Origin: Owenia fusiformis | Lineage: Eukaryota; Annelida; Polychaeta; Sabellida; Oweniidae | Assembly: GCA_903813345.2 (NCBI GenBank) | Contig: CAIIXF020000008.1 | Span: 30,592,867-30,656,866 of the forward strand | DNA length: 64,000 nucleotides | Reading direction: 5' to 3' | Part shown: one piece after another, positions 11,443 through 24,643 of the stretch | How the letters are laid out: each line of letters begins with the position of its first letter | Position numbering within the stretch: position 1 is the first letter of the stretch | Notes under the pieces: generated by a model | Database searches by the model: none | What the model was told of the DNA's origin: nothing | The model's input: the letters and a program-made list of their open reading frames with translations, nothing else | Translations under genes and position numbers: made by a program

Positions 11443-12650
11443 AGAGATGCCGGTTTATGCTGTTCACCATTGAAAATGATGCATTCATTGAAAAGGAAAC
11501 TGAACTCAAACGTTTTAATAGACTTTATGATTGAAGTCAGCAATCACCGGGAATGCACTGAACGAAACGCCATTCACAGAGGTTAACACATTTTGGGCTA
11601 TAATGGTCTTCATAGTGATTTTTGTAGTAAATATCTTTCGGTAAATTATGCTTATGGAAGTTCCAAATAACTTGTCATCTCCATGCATGTAACGTATTTT
11701 TGTAAAGACGTCTAAAATTGAAAAGGCAAGCTGAAAAAAGAGAAAACTCTTTTAACTGTTATCTTTTGTTGTCTATCAATTGATCTTCATTCGTAATTAC
11801 CGGAAAACTGTTATACATGTTATCAGAGTATTGGTAATCATATAAAATCAAATCAATCCATCTGTGAGTTATACAAATGACTAATTTACTGCTTTGAGTC
11901 CCATGTCGACTTTCACGCATGTCGATTGTCACAGTTTCACACCATATATATTCGCTCATAGATGGGGTCGTGCTGGTTATTTCGTAAAATATTTTCGTTA
12001 AAACAGAGTGGATATATTGTTTTCTTAGATAGTGTCCATCTTTACACAAGAATGCTGTCCATGTTTGAATTACATCTTGGTCGTTTTTCACAAGAAAAAT
12101 GGTGAATTCTCAGAAATGTTCATATCATGCTTATTATAATTCAATCACAATTATTATCACGATTTGGAACATGGTGGTCTGATAAACTGAATCAAGGACT
12201 TGCTAACCACATATATTTTATTTTTCTCGGATTCCCCTGATGTCGTGTGGGTGTGTTTTAACGACCATGTCGATTTTCACAGAATAAATTTTACATTTAC
12301 TTTCTTGGGTCTATATAATCGGTAATAGGTGGAGACCAAATACAATGCTCTCATCACACTCTGGATGAATGTTCTCTATGCCAGCATAATCAAAATTAAA
12401 AGATGCGACCATTTATTATTGAGATATGACATGTTTTCAAAAGCGTGTTGTCCTGTTACATTGACAATTTCACGAAATTCACAATTTTGGAGCCAGATAT
12501 CAAAGCTACTTACAATCGGAACAAGATCAAAAAGTATGCTGACGTAGTTCAGATAAGGGCATTATATTTTAGAATTCATTAAATGATGAGCAAAAATACT
12601 TTTAGTTTCAGCTATGTACAATTACATGAAAAAATGCCAATTTTTAACAC
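11443..12650. other. Non-coding spacer of B1, second part
   Basis: No coding exon is supported. Three more CATGTCGAxTxTCAC motifs lie at 11902, 11918 and 12266, all on the plus strand. Open frames here (for example 11759-12091 minus) are not kept in B2-B4. Confidence 0.5.
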
Positions 12651-12667
12651 TTATTTGTTTTCACTGT

Positions 12668-12825
12668 AAAGGGCCTTAAATTTTAAGGTTCTTAAGCATT
12701 TTGGTCACAAAATTTGCTAGAGAGCCTTAAATTTTGATTGTTCTGTAGCATTTTTGGCTAAAGGGCCTTAAATTCTAAGGTACTTTAGCATTTTGATAAC
12801 TAATTTTGCTAGAGTCTTAAGAATG
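12668..12825 (+). repeat. Degenerate tandem repeat, GGCCTTAAATTTTAAGG type
   Basis: Three units of roughly 50 bases, each with a (G)GCCTTAAATTxTxA core followed by TAGCATTTTGG and TTTTGCTAGAG. A further isolated core lies near 13235. One unit is partly deleted in B3 (near 41900), which shows slippage or recombination between units. Confidence 0.65.
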
Positions 12826-13599
12826 AATCTGGGGAGCTTTTTCATGCATTTCGCTTGTGTTTTTCATCTAAAAAACATCAATACACTTTAAAACATTTTA
12901 TTGACTAAAAAAAATATTTCTCATTTTCAAGGATTATCTATGGATTAACATCCAGGCATTGTTATTTTTCAAACTATAGAGGGCTGGGAATCATTATTAC
13001 GATCACTTTTGAATAATATTAATGCTGTTTTAAATAGGTTTCATGTATGCCAATAATTTCTCAAATTGTGTAAATGGTACCCCTTCCTTAATCCCAAGAA
13101 TTTTCTCTTAGAGGAATTTCCCATAGTAATCCAATGGTATAGTTCCAAGCAAATTTTGAGATAACAGGAAAGATAATCATTAATACACACCTCATTGGCT
13201 TAGCTAAAACAGTATTTGTGGTGATGAAAAATATAGAGCCTTAAAATTTAAGGTACTTAAATGCGATAGAAGTGACCAAGTATTGCAGTTTAAGCACATC
13301 AGGCAAATACTGTATATGACATATTTTTAAATGATTATAAAACCGGACACATGTGTTCCCTAATTATGTCGGTGAAAAAAAGGTTTAATTTATTTTCAAA
13401 TTCTGCCATTTTCTCGTTTTTTATACATTTAATGAAAAAATATTCTTTACACTCTTTTCTAGGTACATTAGTGCACTCTTTGTGCAAAACTTAAAGATGT
13501 AGACAATCTGAGGAAGGAGTGATCTGGTGATTGATATTTGAAAAATAACATGTGATTATTAATGATTGCATCCGAACATACACACCAACCTTAAATAAA

Positions 13600-13890
13600 T
13601 TCATGATTTTTTTTAACATGAAGTCCTTCAAAAACCACTTTTTGAAATAATAAAAAAAAGGTTTCACGTACCGAATTTTGATAACATTGGGCATGCGCCA
13701 AAGTGGTTCATACTTTGTATGGAGCCGTTAATTTAACTCCACCATATCATCATATCAGGAGATATTATATTCGAGATCATAGGGAATAGATCGGTATGTT
13801 AATTGTACATGTTACTTGCAATTTTGTCTGATTCTGATTCTGCCCATAGTTAAAGTTGACCTAAACTAGGCAACATTGGTGACATGTCGC
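13600..13890 (+). repeat. Old dispersed repeat, partner of 2330-2640
   Basis: Same block order as the copy upstream of A2, clearly diverged. It directly abuts the poly-C element that follows. Confidence 0.55.
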
Positions 13891-14085
13891 AGCCGCCCCC
13901 CCCCCCCCGGCTAGAAATTATTTTAAAAGCATGCAGTTTTTCACCATTCTGAGCACTTTTCGCATGTTTTTTTTGACAAAACTGTCAAAAAGCTCCCAAC
14001 CCCTTGGAAAAAACTTGGCAAAAACTCCCCCTTGGTAAAACGCCCCCCCCCCTCCGGTAAATCCTGGCTACGGGCCTGATGTACT
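13890..14085 (-). repeat. Poly-C / GCCCGTAGCCAGGAT short interspersed repeat (B1)
   Basis: On the minus strand this reads GGCCCGTAGCCAGGATTTAC, then runs of G, and ends in a second G-run. The translation R-P-V-A-R-I-Y-R-R-G-G is a hallmark of a short repeat found in many invertebrate genomes. The C-runs differ in length in every B copy (longest in B3, near 42982). Confidence 0.6.
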
Positions 14086-14438
14086 GTACATGTATTTAAA
14101 GAAAGTATCAACAAAAGCTCTGGTTTGTTCTTGTACTCTAAAAGTCATGGGAATATTTATTTACACAATATATTCAACAGATAACATTGGATTTCTAGAA
14201 TGAAAACCCAAATGACAATATGTATGTCATAACATTAACCAATTTTAAATAACTATACAAGACTTGCTTCACGTATGTATTATGTATCATTTTGAGGACA
14301 TGTACTTCAAAAAAAATAAGTAAGGAAATATTTTGCCAATATTCATAACAAAAACAGTTTCTACATGGAATGTTGAAAACATTTATAGATTATAATTCAT
14401 TTAAATGGAAATGCATCTTTGCTGTATAAAACACCTAT

Positions 14439-14585
14439 ATTTCATTACAATATACCATATGGTATTTCATTACAATATACCATATGGTATTTCATTACAA
14501 TATACCATATGGTATTTCACAATATACCATATGGTATTTCATTACAATATACCATATGGTATTTCATTACAATATACCATATGGT
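14439..14585 (+). repeat. 25-bp palindromic minisatellite, 6 units (B1)
   Basis: The unit ATTTCATTACAATATACCATATGGT contains the palindrome ATACCATATGGTAT. There are six units, the fourth three bases short. The open frames here are products of the repeat. Confidence 0.95.
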
Positions 14586-14599
14586 ATATGGTATAAATA

Positions 14600-15435
14600 C
14601 ATTGTACGATTGTAAGCATTTGTTTACTAGAGAAAAGGTCATATGTCAGTTTTCCATAATAGTGATCTTTGGCATAAGAATTATAACTGTAGAGCCAACC
14701 AAATATGCAACACGTACGTCGAATCAAGAATATAATCTTCACATCAAGTTTCTGCCCTTCTCTCTTTGTCTTACTATCTTGCATTTCATTCCCCACACTT
14801 ATGGTAAAAATGGGAGGGGGAGATATCGGGACATGGAACTATATATTACATGTACTTATAATCTGATTTGATTTCAAGGTATTTAAATATAACACATGGT
14901 ACTACATCAAACAAGCACCTCTTTTAGTACAATGTGCCATTCTTTTTTCAGATTATCTTTGAAATATAAAACACATAATTGTAAAAATAAGTAGGACTAA
15001 TATTTAGACTAGTTACAATTTATTTTATTTTATATTCTCTGATTTTTTACCCTGCTTTTGAAACTATATTAATTTTGAAACTGACAATATTTACAAATTC
15101 ACATTTCTAGTAGAAACATCTAAACTATAGTTCTATCAAAAAGTATAACTGTGATAATATAACAATAAATACCACAATTTTAAGAATGGTTTGCAAAGTT
15201 ATCTATTTGGTCACAGTTCAGTCCATCTCCCAGTCTACTTACTATATGTACTGTACAGTATAGTTATGAACAAAATTCTCAATTTTTATCTGCTGCAGAA
15301 AACTGCATAAAAGCATAAAGATATATCACAATATTGCAAGATGTATTACAACTATAATACATATTCACATATACACTTGAGGTTTATAGCAAATATTCAC
15401 ATATTTACAGAATTTACACAAATATTGATTTTGTC
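14600..15435. other. 3' flank of the CCDC170-like fragment in B1
   Basis: Non-coding, AT-rich, downstream of the minus-strand gene. Minus-strand AATAAA-like hexamers (TTTATT on plus) occur near 15019-15030 and could serve polyadenylation. The insertion site of the second mariner relic (present in B3) lies at about 14840. Confidence 0.45.
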
Positions 15436-18374
15436 TTAATATTGCCTCGGGTCTCGCCGCCGTGTAGGCGACATTGACCTTGTCCTTGTTCTTGATCTAT
15501 GTGGGCTAGGACTCCTACTCCTAGTTCCCAATGTCCTTGTTGCTTCTACGTATCCAGACTTAAATCCATCTTCCATATCCTCAAGAGCGCTATCTAGAGT
15601 CAACGTTGTAAAGGCATGGGTTTTATTGGCCAAAACAAGTTTCTCAAGTCGTGAGATGATTTCATAGTCAGGCACCGCAAGGGAATTAACTTCTAAGCCA
15701 AGCATACGTGCTATCACAGATCTCATATCAAGTAGCTGAAATAGAACGCAATTTCATTATAATAACATCTACATTTTAATCCAATAAGGAAGTAAATGGT
15801 AAACTTTAATGCCTCTTGTACAACAAGGCATTAACATGCAAAATCTCACCACCTGCCATTTGCTACAGACACAGCCAAACACTGACTGCCGAGTGCCCGC
15901 TGCCGAACACCATCCACAAAAATGTTGGAGACAATAACTATCATAAAAACTTTGAATCCCATACCTGTCTCTCCCGTTTTGTAATCTCGTCAAGAGCTGC
16001 CTTGGTTGTTGCGAGCTCACTGCTCAACTGACCAATCGCATAGTCTGCTGTTTGGCTGGTACAAACTTTCTCTCCTTCAACCATGTTGATATCTTGTTTG
16101 AGATTATGGATTTTCTTCGCCTGTTTTTGCCGTACTCTCTCAAGCCTCAGAACTTTCTCTTCAAGGGTTTCAATTTCTTTGCTAGCCTCAAGAGTTTCAA
16201 TCTGAAATCATTATGGAAAGGGTAGAGAAAATGATGGAGACACCATTATGCAAAATATAGTATAAAAGATTGGAATCAGCAAGGAATGAAATACACATGC
16301 ATGTAGTTAATAATCTAAACTGTATGGAAATCCAACAACATTTTCTCATACTTGTGATTCTAAGGTTTAAGGATTTCAGATATTTGTGCTATTCTTGGTG
16401 ATTCTTGATTTTTAAATGGTGCCCTTTGTGCCTTCACTTTATTTTCTAAAGCAATAGCCAGATATCAGACGATGCACCAGAAAATAGCCTAAATGCACCT
16501 GAGACACTCACAATGAACCTAAATTACACCTACCCTATAGTTACTACTGCCCATGAGTCTGGCTTTTAGATCCCTAATTTCCTGACGATGTTCATTTATT
16601 TGCATTTTGTATTTCTCCACTAGTTTCTCCAATTTTCTCGATCGCAGACTTTCATCATCTTTTTCCCGTTCTAGCTCTGACCGTCCCATGACCCTTTCTT
16701 CCAACTGTTGAATTTTCTTGCGTAGAAGATCGTTATGTAGGTCTTTGCTCTCAAGTTGATCTTTGAAGCTCTTGATCTTCCTCTGTAGGTTATACACATG
16801 CGTGGTTTTGTCTGCAAGGGCATCCATCTCCATGCGCTGAAGCTGTTCTGCCCTGGCGATGATTGCATCACCGCTCATGTCAAAACCAACATCGGCTGAG
16901 ATTGTGTCGACTTTCATTGCACTCGCAACTCTCTCCATGAATTTCAAGTACTATAAGAACAAAGGGAGAGACTTAGATTTTAATTTTAATGAAGAAAATA
17001 TTCATCAAAATATGTGTTGAGCACACAATGTAGTTACATACATAGTTAAAGGTGATTTTTTCACTTAAACAAAAATGCCATTTGTTTTGAGGAATCTAGT
17101 TACTGTATGGAATTATTATTTCCATTGGAAGATTCTTCCTCTAATTCTGTCTGTTGTTTCATTTGTTCTGCCTTTTCTAGTAATAAAACCACTATATATG
17201 GTTGAACTATATCAGTGGTCTCCCCAGCATTAAAGCAAATGGGCGCAGCACCCAACAGATTTTGAGAACAGCCTTGCACCAACCTGAAAATCCATTTGCA
17301 CCCACTTCTACTTGAAAATGAGAAAAATCATGAAAAATTGGCATATTTTGACCAATTTTGGTCCAAATTGTGAAAATTAGAATTTTGCACCCACTTGAGA
17401 AAAAATCCTGGGAAGATCACTGTATATTTCAAAACATAACATTAGTTTGTCTCATACCCTATGTTTGTCAGTTCTCAACCCATCCTTGAGTGCATCTGTC
17501 GTTGCAATATCATTCTCTGCATGATGGAGTCTGTCTTCCATATCTGCAGCATCATTTTGGGCTTGACGGATTTTACGTTCCGCTGATCTCTGCATTTCAA
17601 TCTGTCTCTCCAATTGTTCTGTTAAGTTACGGACCTTTTGCTCTAGCATGTCGATGTTCTGAAATTCAAACAGGTTTTATACACTGAAAGCCTATGAATA
17701 TTTGAACTTCATAAAACAAGGCTGATATTAAAGGATTTATTGAGAAAGTTAACATCTGTTTAAATGTAAAATCATAATCATTTGATCTTACGGTGTTTCG
17801 GTGTGTAACAATGGGTTTTGCATATTTCTAAAAGTATATATTCAAATAAATTGAAAAAAACTTACAGCATCTTTATCTCTTGCTGATGTAACAAGACTCC
17901 TGATTCTATCTTTAATTACATCTTCACATGGGGCCCCATGCCCATGTCCATAACGATCACCCAATATGGACACCAGAGATTCCTTCAGGGACGTCAACTG
18001 TGTGAAAGCATCACGAGCCCTGTAGTCTTTTTCTTTGATCTCTCGATCTAGTGTAGACATATTTAGATCTCGATTTTCGAGTTGATCTCTAGCGTTGCGC
18101 CATGCTCTTTGACTTGCTTCAAGTCGTTCATCAGTGCTTCAATTTCCCGTTCTAGGTCAATTCGGGACGCCAATGCATTATCAAGTTCCACTCTCATATT
18201 GGTGACATCAGAGTTGATATGTTTGTAAGTTTTTTGTTCACGGCCGACTTCTGACACAAGCCTCATTATGGTTTCCCGACTAGCTTTCGTCTCCAGTTCA
18301 GTGTTTTGGAGGGCTTCTTGGAGGGTGACCATTTTGCCTTTGAGTATGGCATTTTCCTGAACAATCTCAGAAAG
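15436..18374 (-). pseudogene. CCDC170-like coiled-coil gene, 5'-truncated and frameshifted (B1)
   Basis: Five exons on the minus strand, in transcript order 18374-17866, 17658-17458, 16950-16534, 16201-15965 and 15735-15436, all with GT-AG borders. They encode about 550 residues of heptad-rich coiled coil. Hallmarks are D-A-I-I-A-R-A-E-Q-L followed by N-L-Q-R-K and L-L-R-K-K-I-Q-Q-L-E-E, and the C-terminal M-L-G-L-E-V-N-S-L-A-V-P-D-Y-E-I-I. I recognise these as CCDC170, a microtubule/Golgi-associated protein. The tail is an SR-rich stretch (RSRSPSPHRSRTRTRS). A single T is missing at about 18130 compared with B2, shifting the frame in the first exon present. Upstream exons are absent: the unit ends 0.5 kb further on. 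It is convergent with A2. Most likely a non-functional passenger copy. Confidence 0.85.
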
Positions 18375-18664
18375 CTGAAAAGTTCAAAAAATCAGATAAT
18401 TTTTATAGAATGCAATAAAGTATAACTTTATGGAACAACAGTAAAACCTGTGAAAATGGAATACCTTTGGCACCTCTAAAAAGTATTCCTCATGGGAGGT
18501 GTTCCAGTTAAGGGGTTTATTCAACATTAAGTCAATCAGCCATGGTACTGTTAATAATGTTTCCATTACAGAGATGTAACACTTAGAGAGGTGTTCTACT
18601 TGAAAGCTTTTACTGAACTCTTTATAGAAGCATGTAAACTATATGTGGGGGGTGTATAGAGGGT

Positions 18665-18800
18665 CTTGGAAATGCATATACAATATTTTTCAGCTCTCTT
18701 ATACCATATACAATATTTTTTCACCCCTTTTATACCATATACAATATTTTTCACAGCTCTTATACCATATACGATATTTTAGGTGAAATACATTATACAA
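18665..18800 (+). repeat. Minisatellite ATACCATATACAATATTTTT (B1)
   Basis: Four imperfect units of about 37 bases built on CTTATACCATATACAATATT with TTTCA and CAGCTCT linkers. It lies upstream of the CCDC170-like fragment, and is duplicated at about 27890-28025 and 48165-48300. Confidence 0.7.
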
Positions 18801-18892
18801 TAATTTTGAAACTGCTTTTGATTAAAGTTTGGATATTTATAAGGAAATAATATTAGGAGAGAATCCATGTACTAAAGTAAATGTATTATTAT

Positions 18893-21800
18893 AAGAACGT
18901 TCCTCATGGTACTTAAATGTCCTTTAAAGTCGCAGATGGATTTGGACTACATGCTTTTTCTTTTTGATGTGCATCACTTGTCAACATGAACCAATGAAAT
19001 CTATCATTTTTCTCGATTTTTTACTTACTTTTTGTTTTTCATTTGAATAAAATTGAAAGGGTCGACTCTATTGAAACATGAATCGATGCGATTATGAAAA
19101 ATGATGCTAAAGACGATAAGAAAATGATAACAGTTTTATTTGGGAAGAATTTATTATTAGGCTTGTTCACTATTCATCCGCATGTCGATTTTCACAAGAC
19201 AAAATAAACAAATGACAATGAGTTAGAAAGTTCACTTTAGGGAACGCTTACTTCACGAATCGACATTTCTGATATGTAGGATATAACTAGCTAAATTTAG
19301 AAACATCCAGTTTGTATTTGTATCCAAATATGACCACGTTTATGTAAAATTTCCCGTCAAAACCTGACATAAATCATGATTTGCAGAATCTTGTCGTGTT
19401 TCACATTTTATTCTAAAATATCGTGAAAGAAAATTTTAGTACATGTACGTATTACGTCCATGAAACCATATACAAGCAAAGTTAATGTGCAAAGTTAACA
19501 AGCAAAGTTAATGTGCAGTGAACACATCTTTTCTGCATTCTTTTCACACCAACTGTACCAAAACATTGCACTGATTCATGAAACCAGGATATTACATTTT
19601 TTAGATTGAATGACAATGGGATGACAGATGCCATGTCGCCAAAATAATTTTTTGACACCCGTGGCATATGTTTTCCCTTTTATCTCATATACCAGATATG
19701 GTACCTTGACTTGTTTTTACAATATAATTTGAGTAATTTTTCCTTTGGGTTTAGCTTTTAATGAATGCTTAGACCAGTTGCAGGTTGACGTAGTGACGCT
19801 TTTCCTGCATGTATCACAACGACAGGACAACCATTTACGTCATATTGGAGTACAAACAGCATCTTTCTTGATATCTAGATCTGAAATGTCCCTTTAACAT
19901 ATTTTAAATCAAGATGTCGATCCTCATTCTACTCGAGTGTACTTATCAATTGTAACATATGATATTGATGTCGAGACAACTCAGTCAAGTCTATTATGGC
20001 TGGCGTATAGTTCAATCATAAAAAATCATCTGCACTGGTGTAGACACGTTTCTCTTGACACCATTATCATCTGCGGAGTGCTTCGCCGATGAACCCCTCC
20101 TCTGTCTCCAAGTTCTTATCACAAGAGCCCTTTTCCATGACCACTTGAAGTGTTTTCATAACTATGCTTTGGTGGCCGCTTTAGAGAAACAAATTTATTT
20201 CTTATCAGACTCGATCCCTTTCCGGATTTCTCATTTCGCATCTCATAACTTTCGTTAAACTTGTTCCGTCTGATGTTTTGTTTTTCTTTGAAGCTCTTGA
20301 AGTCTATATATTTTTAGTGGTATACCCCCGGTTTTATTTTTCGAAGAGGGGAAGAATTCATCTCGCTTTTGTTGCCTCTATCGTCGCATGTGCATCTTGT
20401 GCTTTATGTTTCTAAAATAGTAGTTCGATTGGCGATATTTTTCAATGAGGAACATAATTTTAATCACCGCTTGTCTTGACTTTTTGATTTTTTTGTTCTC
20501 GGACGTTGATTACTTTTTGTTTTCTCTGTATCATGTTTTGCAACGAATTACGTTTGACGAAGGCACACTGAATCTTATACATCAGATCGTAATAATGTAT
20601 CTAGGAGATCAGATCGTTATAATGAAATTAAAAAATAATAAGCAAATAAACATCGTTGAAAGGCTATAAAATCGTTCATGTTACAAATAAGAGATGCCAG
20701 TTTATGCTGTTCACCATTCAAAATGATGCATTCATTGAAAAGGAAACTGAACTCAAACGTTTTAATAGACTTTATGATTGAAGTCAGCAATCCCCGGGAA
20801 TGCACTGAACGAAACGCCATTCACAGAGGTTAACACATTTTGGGCTATAATGGTCTTCGTAGTGATTTTTGTAGTAAATATCTTTCGGTAAATTATGCTT
20901 ATGGAAGTTCCAAATAACTTGTCATCTCCATGCATGTAACGTATTTTTGTAAAGACGTCTAAAATTGAAAAGGCACGCTGAAAAAAGAGAAAACTCTTTT
21001 AACTGTTATCTTTTGTTGTCTATCAATTGATCTTCATTCGTAATTACCGGAACATTGTTATACATGTGTTATCAGAGTATTGGTAATCATATAAAATCAA
21101 ATCAATCCATCTGTGAGTTATACAAATGACGAATTTACTGCTTTGAGTCCATGTCGATTTTCACGCATGTCGATTGTCACAGTTTCACACCATATTCGCT
21201 CATAGATGGGGTCGTGCTGGTTATTTCGTAAAATAGTTTCGTTAAAACAGAGTGGATGTATTGTTTTCTTAGATAGTGTCCATCTTTACACAAGAATGCT
21301 GTCCATGTTTGAATTACATCTTAGTGGTTTTTCACAAGAAAAATGGTGAATTCTCAGAAATGTTCAGATCATGCTTATTATAATTCAATCACAATTATTA
21401 TCACGATTTGGAACATGGTGGTCTGATATACTGAATCAAGGACTTGCTAACCACATATATTTTATTTTTCTCGGATTCCCCTGATGTCGTGTGTGTGTGT
21501 TTTAACGACCATGTCGATTTTCACAGAATAAATTTTACATTTACTTTCTTGGGTCTATATAATCGGTAATAGGTGGAGACCAAATACAATGCTCTCATCA
21601 CACTCTGAATGAATGTTCTCTATGCCAGCATAATCAAAATTAAAAGATGCGACCATTTATTATTGAGATATGACATGTTTTCAAAAGCGTGTTGTCCTGT
21701 TACATTGACAATTTCACGAAATTCACAATTTTGGAGCCAGATATCAAAGCTACTTACAATCGGAACAAGATCAAAAAGTATGCTGACGTAGTTCAGATAA

Positions 21801-23130
21801 GGGCATTATATTTTAGAATTCATTAAATGATGAGCAAAAATACTTTTAGTTTCAGCTATGTACAATTACATGAAAAATGCCAATTTTTAACACTTATTTG
21901 TTTTCACTGTAAAGGGCCTTAAATTTTAAGGTTCTTTAGCATTTTGGTCACAAAATTTGCTAGAGAGCCTTAAATTTTGATTGTTCTTTAGCATTTTTGG
22001 CTAAAGGGCCTTAACTTCTAAGGTACTTTAGCATTTTGATAACTAATTTTGCTAGAGTCTTAAGAATGAATCTGGGGAGCTTTTTCATGCATTTCGCTTG
22101 TGTTTTTCATCTAAAAAACATCAATACACTTTAAAACATTTTATTGACTAAAAAAAAAATTTCTCAATTCAAAGGATTGTCTATGGATTAACATCCGGGC
22201 ATTGTTATTTTTCAAACTATAGAGGGCTGGGAATCATTATTACGATCACTTTTGAATAATATTAATGCTGTTTTAAATAGGTTTCATGTATGCCAATAAT
22301 TTCTCAAATTGTGTAAATGGTACCCCTTCCTTAATCCCAAGAATTTTCTCTTAGAGGAATTTCCCATAGTAATCCAATGGTATAGTTCCAAGCAAATTTT
22401 GAGATAACAAGAAAGATAATCATTAATACACACCTCATTGGCTAAGCTAAAACAGTATTTGTGGTGATGAAAAATATAAAGAGCCTTAAAATTTAAGGTA
22501 CTTAAATGCGATAGAAGTGACCAAGTACCAGTTTAAGCACATCAGGCAAATACTGTATATGACATATTTTTAAATGATTATAAAACCGGACACATGTGTT
22601 CCCTAATTATGTCGGTGAAAAAAAAGGTTTAATTTATTTTCAAATTCTGCCATTTTCTCGTTTTTTATACATTTAATGAAAAAATATTCTTTACACTCTT
22701 TTCTAGGTACATTAGTGCACTCTTTGTGCAAAACTGAAAGATGTAGACAATCTGAGGAAGGAGTGATCTGGTGGTTGATATTTGAAAAATAACATGTGAC
22801 TATTAATGATTGCATCCGAACATACAGACCAACCTTAAATAAATTCATGATTTTTTTTTAACATGAAGTCCTTCAAAAACCACTTTTTGAAATAAAAAAA
22901 AATGTTTCACGTACCGAATTTTGATAACATTGGGCATGCGCCAAAGTGGTTCAAACTTTGTATGGAGCCGTTAATTTAACTCCACCATATCATCATATCA
23001 GGAGATATTATATTCGAGATCATAGGGAATAGATCGGTATGTTAATTGTACATGTTACTTGCAATTTTGTCTGATTCTGATTCTGACCATAGTTAAAGTT
23101 GACCTAAACTAGGCAACATTGGTGACATGT
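18893..23130. other. Non-coding spacer of B2
   Basis: Equivalent of 8152-13890 without the transposon. No exon is recognised. The 3.6-kb element's target site has three extra bases here (ATTATCATCTGCGG at 20063-20076). The tandem GGCCTTAAATT repeat lies at about 21915-22070. Confidence 0.55.
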
Positions 23131-23133
23131 CGC

Positions 23134-23322
23134 AGCCCCCCCCCCCCCGGCTAGAAATTATTTTAAAAGCATGCAGTTTTTCACCATTCTGAGCACTTTT
23201 CGCATGTTTTTTTTGACATAACTGTCAAAAAGCTCCCAACCCCTTGGAAAAAACTTGGCAAAAACTCCCCCTAGGTAAAACGCCCCCCCCCTCCGGTAAA
23301 TCCTGGCTACGGGCCTGATGTA
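23134..23322 (-). repeat. Poly-C / GCCCGTAGCCAGGAT repeat (B2)
   Basis: Same element as at 13890, with shorter C-runs. Its minus-strand frame reads R-P-V-A-R-I-Y-R-R-G-G. Confidence 0.6.
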
Positions 23323-23671
23323 CATGTATTTAAAGAAAGTATCAACAAAAGCTATGGTTTGTTCTTGTACTCTAAAAGTCATGGGAATATTTATTTACAC
23401 AATATATTCAACAGATAACATTGGATTTCTAGAATGAAAACCCAAATGACAATATGTATGTCATAACATCAACCAATTTTAAATAACTATACAAGACTTG
23501 CTTCACGTATGTATTATGTATCATTTTGAGGACATGTACTTCAAAAAAATAAGTAAGGAAATATTTTGCCAATATTCATAACAAAAACAGTTTCTACATG
23601 GAATGTTGAAAACATTTATAGATTATAATTCATTTAAATGGAAATGCATCTTTGCTGTATAAAACACCTAT

Positions 23672-23796
23672 ATTTCATTACAATATACCATATGGTATTT
23701 CATTACAATATACCATATGGTATTTCATTACAATATACCATATGGTATTTCATTACAATATACCATATGGTATTTCATTACAATATACCATATGGT
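23672..23796 (+). repeat. 25-bp palindromic minisatellite, 5 units (B2)
   Basis: Five perfect-length units of the ATACCATATGGTAT-containing repeat. Confidence 0.95.
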
Positions 23797-24643
23797 ATAT
23801 GGTATAAATACATTGTACGATTGTAAGCATTTGTTTACTAGAGAAAAGGTCATATGTCAGTTTTCCATAATGGTGATCTTTGGCATAAGAATTATAACTG
23901 TAGAGCCAACCAAATATGCAACACGTACGTCGAATCAAGAATATAATCTTCACATCAAGTTTCTGCCCTTCTCTCTTTGTCTTACTATCTTGCATTTCAT
24001 TCCCCACACTTATGGTGAAAATGGGAGGGGGAGATATCGGGACATGGAACTATATATTACATGTATAATCTGATTTGATTTCTAAGGTATTTAAATATAA
24101 CACATGGTACTACATTACATCAAACAAGCACCTCTTTTAGTACAATGTGTCATTCTTTTTTCAGATTATCTTTGAAATATAAAACACATGATTGTAAATA
24201 TAAGTAGGACTAATATTTAGACTAGTTTCAATTGAATTTATTTTATATTCTCTGATTTTTTACCCTTTTGAGACTATATTAATTTTGAAACTAACAATAT
24301 TTACAGATTCACATTTCTAGTAGAAACATCTAAACTATAGGTCTATCAAAAAGTTTAATTGTGATAATAACAATAAATACCACAATTTTAAGAATGGTTT
24401 GCAAAGTTATATATTTGGTCACAGTTCAGTCCATCTCCCAGTCTACTTACTATATGTACTGTACAGTATAGTTATGAACAAAAATCTCAATTTTTATCTG
24501 CTGCAGAAAACTGCATAAAAGCATAAAGATATATCACAATATTGCAAGATGTATTACAACTATAATACATATTCACATATATATTTAAAGTTTATAGCAA
24601 ATATTCACATATTTACAGAATTTACACAAATATTGATTTTGTC

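Larger units (their letters stand above)
8152..18892. repeat. Segmental duplication unit B1
   Basis: This unit of about 10.74 kb restarts at 18893 with the same sequence (AAGAACGTTCCTCATGG at 8152 and 18893). It contains a non-coding spacer, a private 1,487-bp transposon, tandem and palindromic repeats, and a 3' fragment of a CCDC170-like gene on the minus strand. The B1/B2 join shares only the three bases AAG between the two sources. Confidence 0.9.

Noticed and set aside
14439-14585. CRISPR-like array
   Set aside because: Units are contiguous with no spacers and the genome is eukaryotic; it is a simple minisatellite.
14405-14871. Overlapping frames over the minisatellite
   Set aside because: They translate the 25-bp repeat in several frames; length follows unit number, not selection.
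17100-17282. 60-codon minus-strand frame in a CCDC170-like intron
   Set aside because: Lies within an intron with good borders on both sides; repeated GCACCCACTT blocks there suggest a small repeat remnant.
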